A DNA stretch of 49,368 bases, taken from contig WRJI01000009.1 in the NCBI GenBank assembly GCA_009778595.1, positions 1 to 49,368 of the forward strand, read 5' to 3'. Position 1 is the stretch's first letter, and each line of letters starts with the position of its first letter. This stretch comes from Peptococcaceae bacterium (lineage in GTDB: Bacteria > Bacillota > Desulfitobacteriia > Desulfitobacteriales > Syntrophobotulaceae). Positions 48,047-49,368 of this stretch are shown piece by piece. The notes beneath the pieces are model-generated. The model did no database searches. It saw only the letters and a list, made by a program, of their open reading frames with translations, and had not been told where the DNA came from. The position numbers and the translations under genes are program-made.

Positions 48047-49368
48047 TCAATGGTGTCTGTTGTCATATTCAGAAGAGTCGTCCGCTGCTTTCCGCGCGAG
48101 CTCATGTGAGATAATATTGTCTAAATCTGTCCCCAAACAGGGCTTATCTTCCGATACCTCAACAAGACTGTCGGTTCGATCTTTCCTCATCAGCAGGTCG
48201 AGGAAATCATCTCCGGGAACCGGCGGACTGAAATAGAACCCCTGAAATTCGCTGCAGTACAGATGTCTTAGCGCTTCCAGTTGTTCCTTGGTTTCAACCC
48301 CTTCCGCCACGGTTTGCATACCCAACGCGTGGGCCATGCTTGTTGTCGCCTGTACAATGACCATGTCTTCTGCATTGTCAGGGATGCCGGAAATAAAGAT
48401 CCGGTCGAGCTTGATTTCATCTAAAGACAATTCTTTTAAATACAGCAGCGACGAATACCCGGTTCCGAAATCGTCTATGGAGATCCGGATGCCTTTGGCC
48501 CGCAAGGCCATGAGCAGGGTGTTGTTCGTTAACCGATCATCAAAGAGGGATTCCTCGGTGATTTCCAGCTTCAAGCAATCCGGCGGCAGACCGGTATCGG
48601 CCAGAATGGCGTCAACGCGATCGGAAAACCCCGGATCCAGCAGAGCCTGGGGAGAGATGTTGACGGCGATGTTAAGCTGATCAAATCCCAGTCTATGCCA
48701 AGCCATGGTTTGCCGGCAAGCCTCCTCCATCACAAACCAAGTGAGGGGCACAATGAGACCGGTTTCTTCGGCTAAGGGGATGAATTGTCCGGGAGGGACG
48801 AGTTTCCCTTTATTGTTCCATCGAACCAAAGCTTCGCTGCCGATGATTTTGTAGGAGCTGATTTCGATTTTGGGTTGATAATGGACAACGAATTCGTTTG
48901 ATCCCAAAGCTTGCCGTAATTCTCGTTCCAAAGTCAGACGTTTCTCAATGGCTTGGAAAAAGGCAATGTCAAAACGAAGAAAAACGCTGTTCCTGGAGCT
49001 TTTGGCCGCATACATGGCTGTTTCGGCACACTGTAGAATAGCGTCGGCTTTGACACCGTCTATGGGGTATACGCTGGCGCCTACAGCGACGCTGACAACA
49101 TATTCTCTTTTCTTGATGAGGAATGGTTGCTCAAATAGTGCGAGGAGGCGCCGGTGAGCCAACAGGGAGATGGCCTCATTGTCCTCCATGCGCAGAAATA
49201 CCAGGGCGAAAGTATCACCGTGGGTGTTGGCGACACAATAGGCATCCTGAAAGGAGTCTTCCAGTTTTTCCGCAATGAATTGAAGCAGCTGATCGCCGGC
49301 GGCATGACCCAATGTATCGTTAATAAACTTGAAATTGTTGACACTTATCATAAAAACTGTGACGCTGC
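48047..49368 (-). CDS. GGDEF-EAL protein, partial, with a degenerate GGDEF site
   Basis: The frame is open to the right edge of the window, so the N-terminus is missing. The visible part starts inside a GGDEF domain (VTVFMISVNNFKFINDTLGH) and continues into a full EAL domain. The GGDEF signature reads HGDTF, so cyclase activity is unlikely. The EAL domain looks active: EALVRW, NIAVNIS, EITEES, DDFGTGYSS, the Lys in DEIKLDR and AEGVET are all present. This predicts a c-di-GMP phosphodiesterase, possibly with the GGDEF part as a GTP-sensing domain. About 50 polar residues follow the EAL domain. It converges on the nitroreductase with 18 bases between the stops. Confidence 0.92.
   Translation of the reverse strand, partial: SVTVFMISVNNFKFINDTLGHAAGDQLLQFIAEKLEDSFQDAYCVANTHGDTFALVFLRMEDNEAISLLAHRRLLALFEQPFLIKKREYVVSVAVGASVYPIDGVKADAILQCAETAMYAAKSSRNSVFLRFDIAFFQAIEKRLTLERELRQALGSNEFVVHYQPKIEISSYKIIGSEALVRWNNKGKLVPPGQFIPLAEETGLIVPLTWFVMEEACRQTMAWHRLGFDQLNIAVNISPQALLDPGFSDRVDAILADTGLPPDCLKLEITEESLFDDRLTNNTLLMALRAKGIRISIDDFGTGYSSLLYLKELSLDEIKLDRIFISGIPDNAEDMVIVQATTSMAHALGMQTVAEGVETKEQLEALRHLYCSEFQGFYFSPPVPGDDFLDLLMRKDRTDSLVEVSEDKPCLGTDLDNIISHELARKAADDSSEYDNRHH

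Overview
The window looks like chromosomal DNA of a low- to mid-GC Gram-positive bacterium of the Bacillota, most likely Clostridia. The evidence is strong AGGAGG-type ribosome binding sites, sigma-A type promoters, lipoprotein and sortase-free surface proteins, PASTA, BlaI/BlaR1-like and MacB/FtsX-type genes, and no outer-membrane genes. I cannot name a genus. Base composition is uneven: the NRPS genes are GC-rich (about 60% in the lines I counted), whereas the stretch from about 3.5 to 10 kb is AT-richer (about 43% in one counted line).

Layout. 1-211 is the start of a surface-type protein running off the left edge. 305-1510 is a membrane-anchored metallo-beta-lactamase-fold protein that has lost nearly all its metal ligands. 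1595-3880 is a three-gene cassette: an ABC ATPase with no permease, a membrane protein with five PASTA repeats, and a winged-helix regulator with no receiver domain. 4018-9968 holds a secreted amidase-like protein, a small membrane-anchored protein and an ABC exporter (ATPase plus two FtsX-type permeases). 9981-24362 (minus) is a two-protein NRPS (A-T-C-A-T-E, then C-A-T-C-A-T-E) predicted to make a tetrapeptide with D residues at positions 2 and 4; no release domain is present. 24542-27945 is a response regulator and an internally duplicated histidine kinase whose first phosphoacceptor site is dead. 27935-30798 (minus) is a BlaI/BlaR1-like pair in which the repressor carries a foreign N-terminus and the sensor carries WG-type repeats instead of a penicillin-binding domain. 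30929-33264 (minus) is an operon of a Uma2-type nuclease, ung and a frameshifted gene. Then come pyrimidine-nucleoside phosphorylase, an M50 protease, thiD behind a polar amino acid ABC importer, a giant YD-repeat (RHS) protein that lacks its toxin end, a truncated radical SAM gene, a Ser/Thr kinase with leucine-rich repeats, a nitroreductase, and a GGDEF-EAL protein running off the right edge.

How the genes may work together. The central unit is the NRPS. On one side lies an exporter that converges on it, 12 bases apart; on the other lie a two-component system and a BlaI/BlaR1-like proteolytic switch that converges on the kinase. This fits a peptide natural product with its own export and envelope-sensing circuit. 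That link is inferred from position only. The most unusual points are the rebuilt BlaI/BlaR1 pair with its operator palindrome, the kinase with one dead half, the NRPS without a release domain, the metal-less MBL protein, and a leader with three 34-base repeats in front of the YD-repeat gene.
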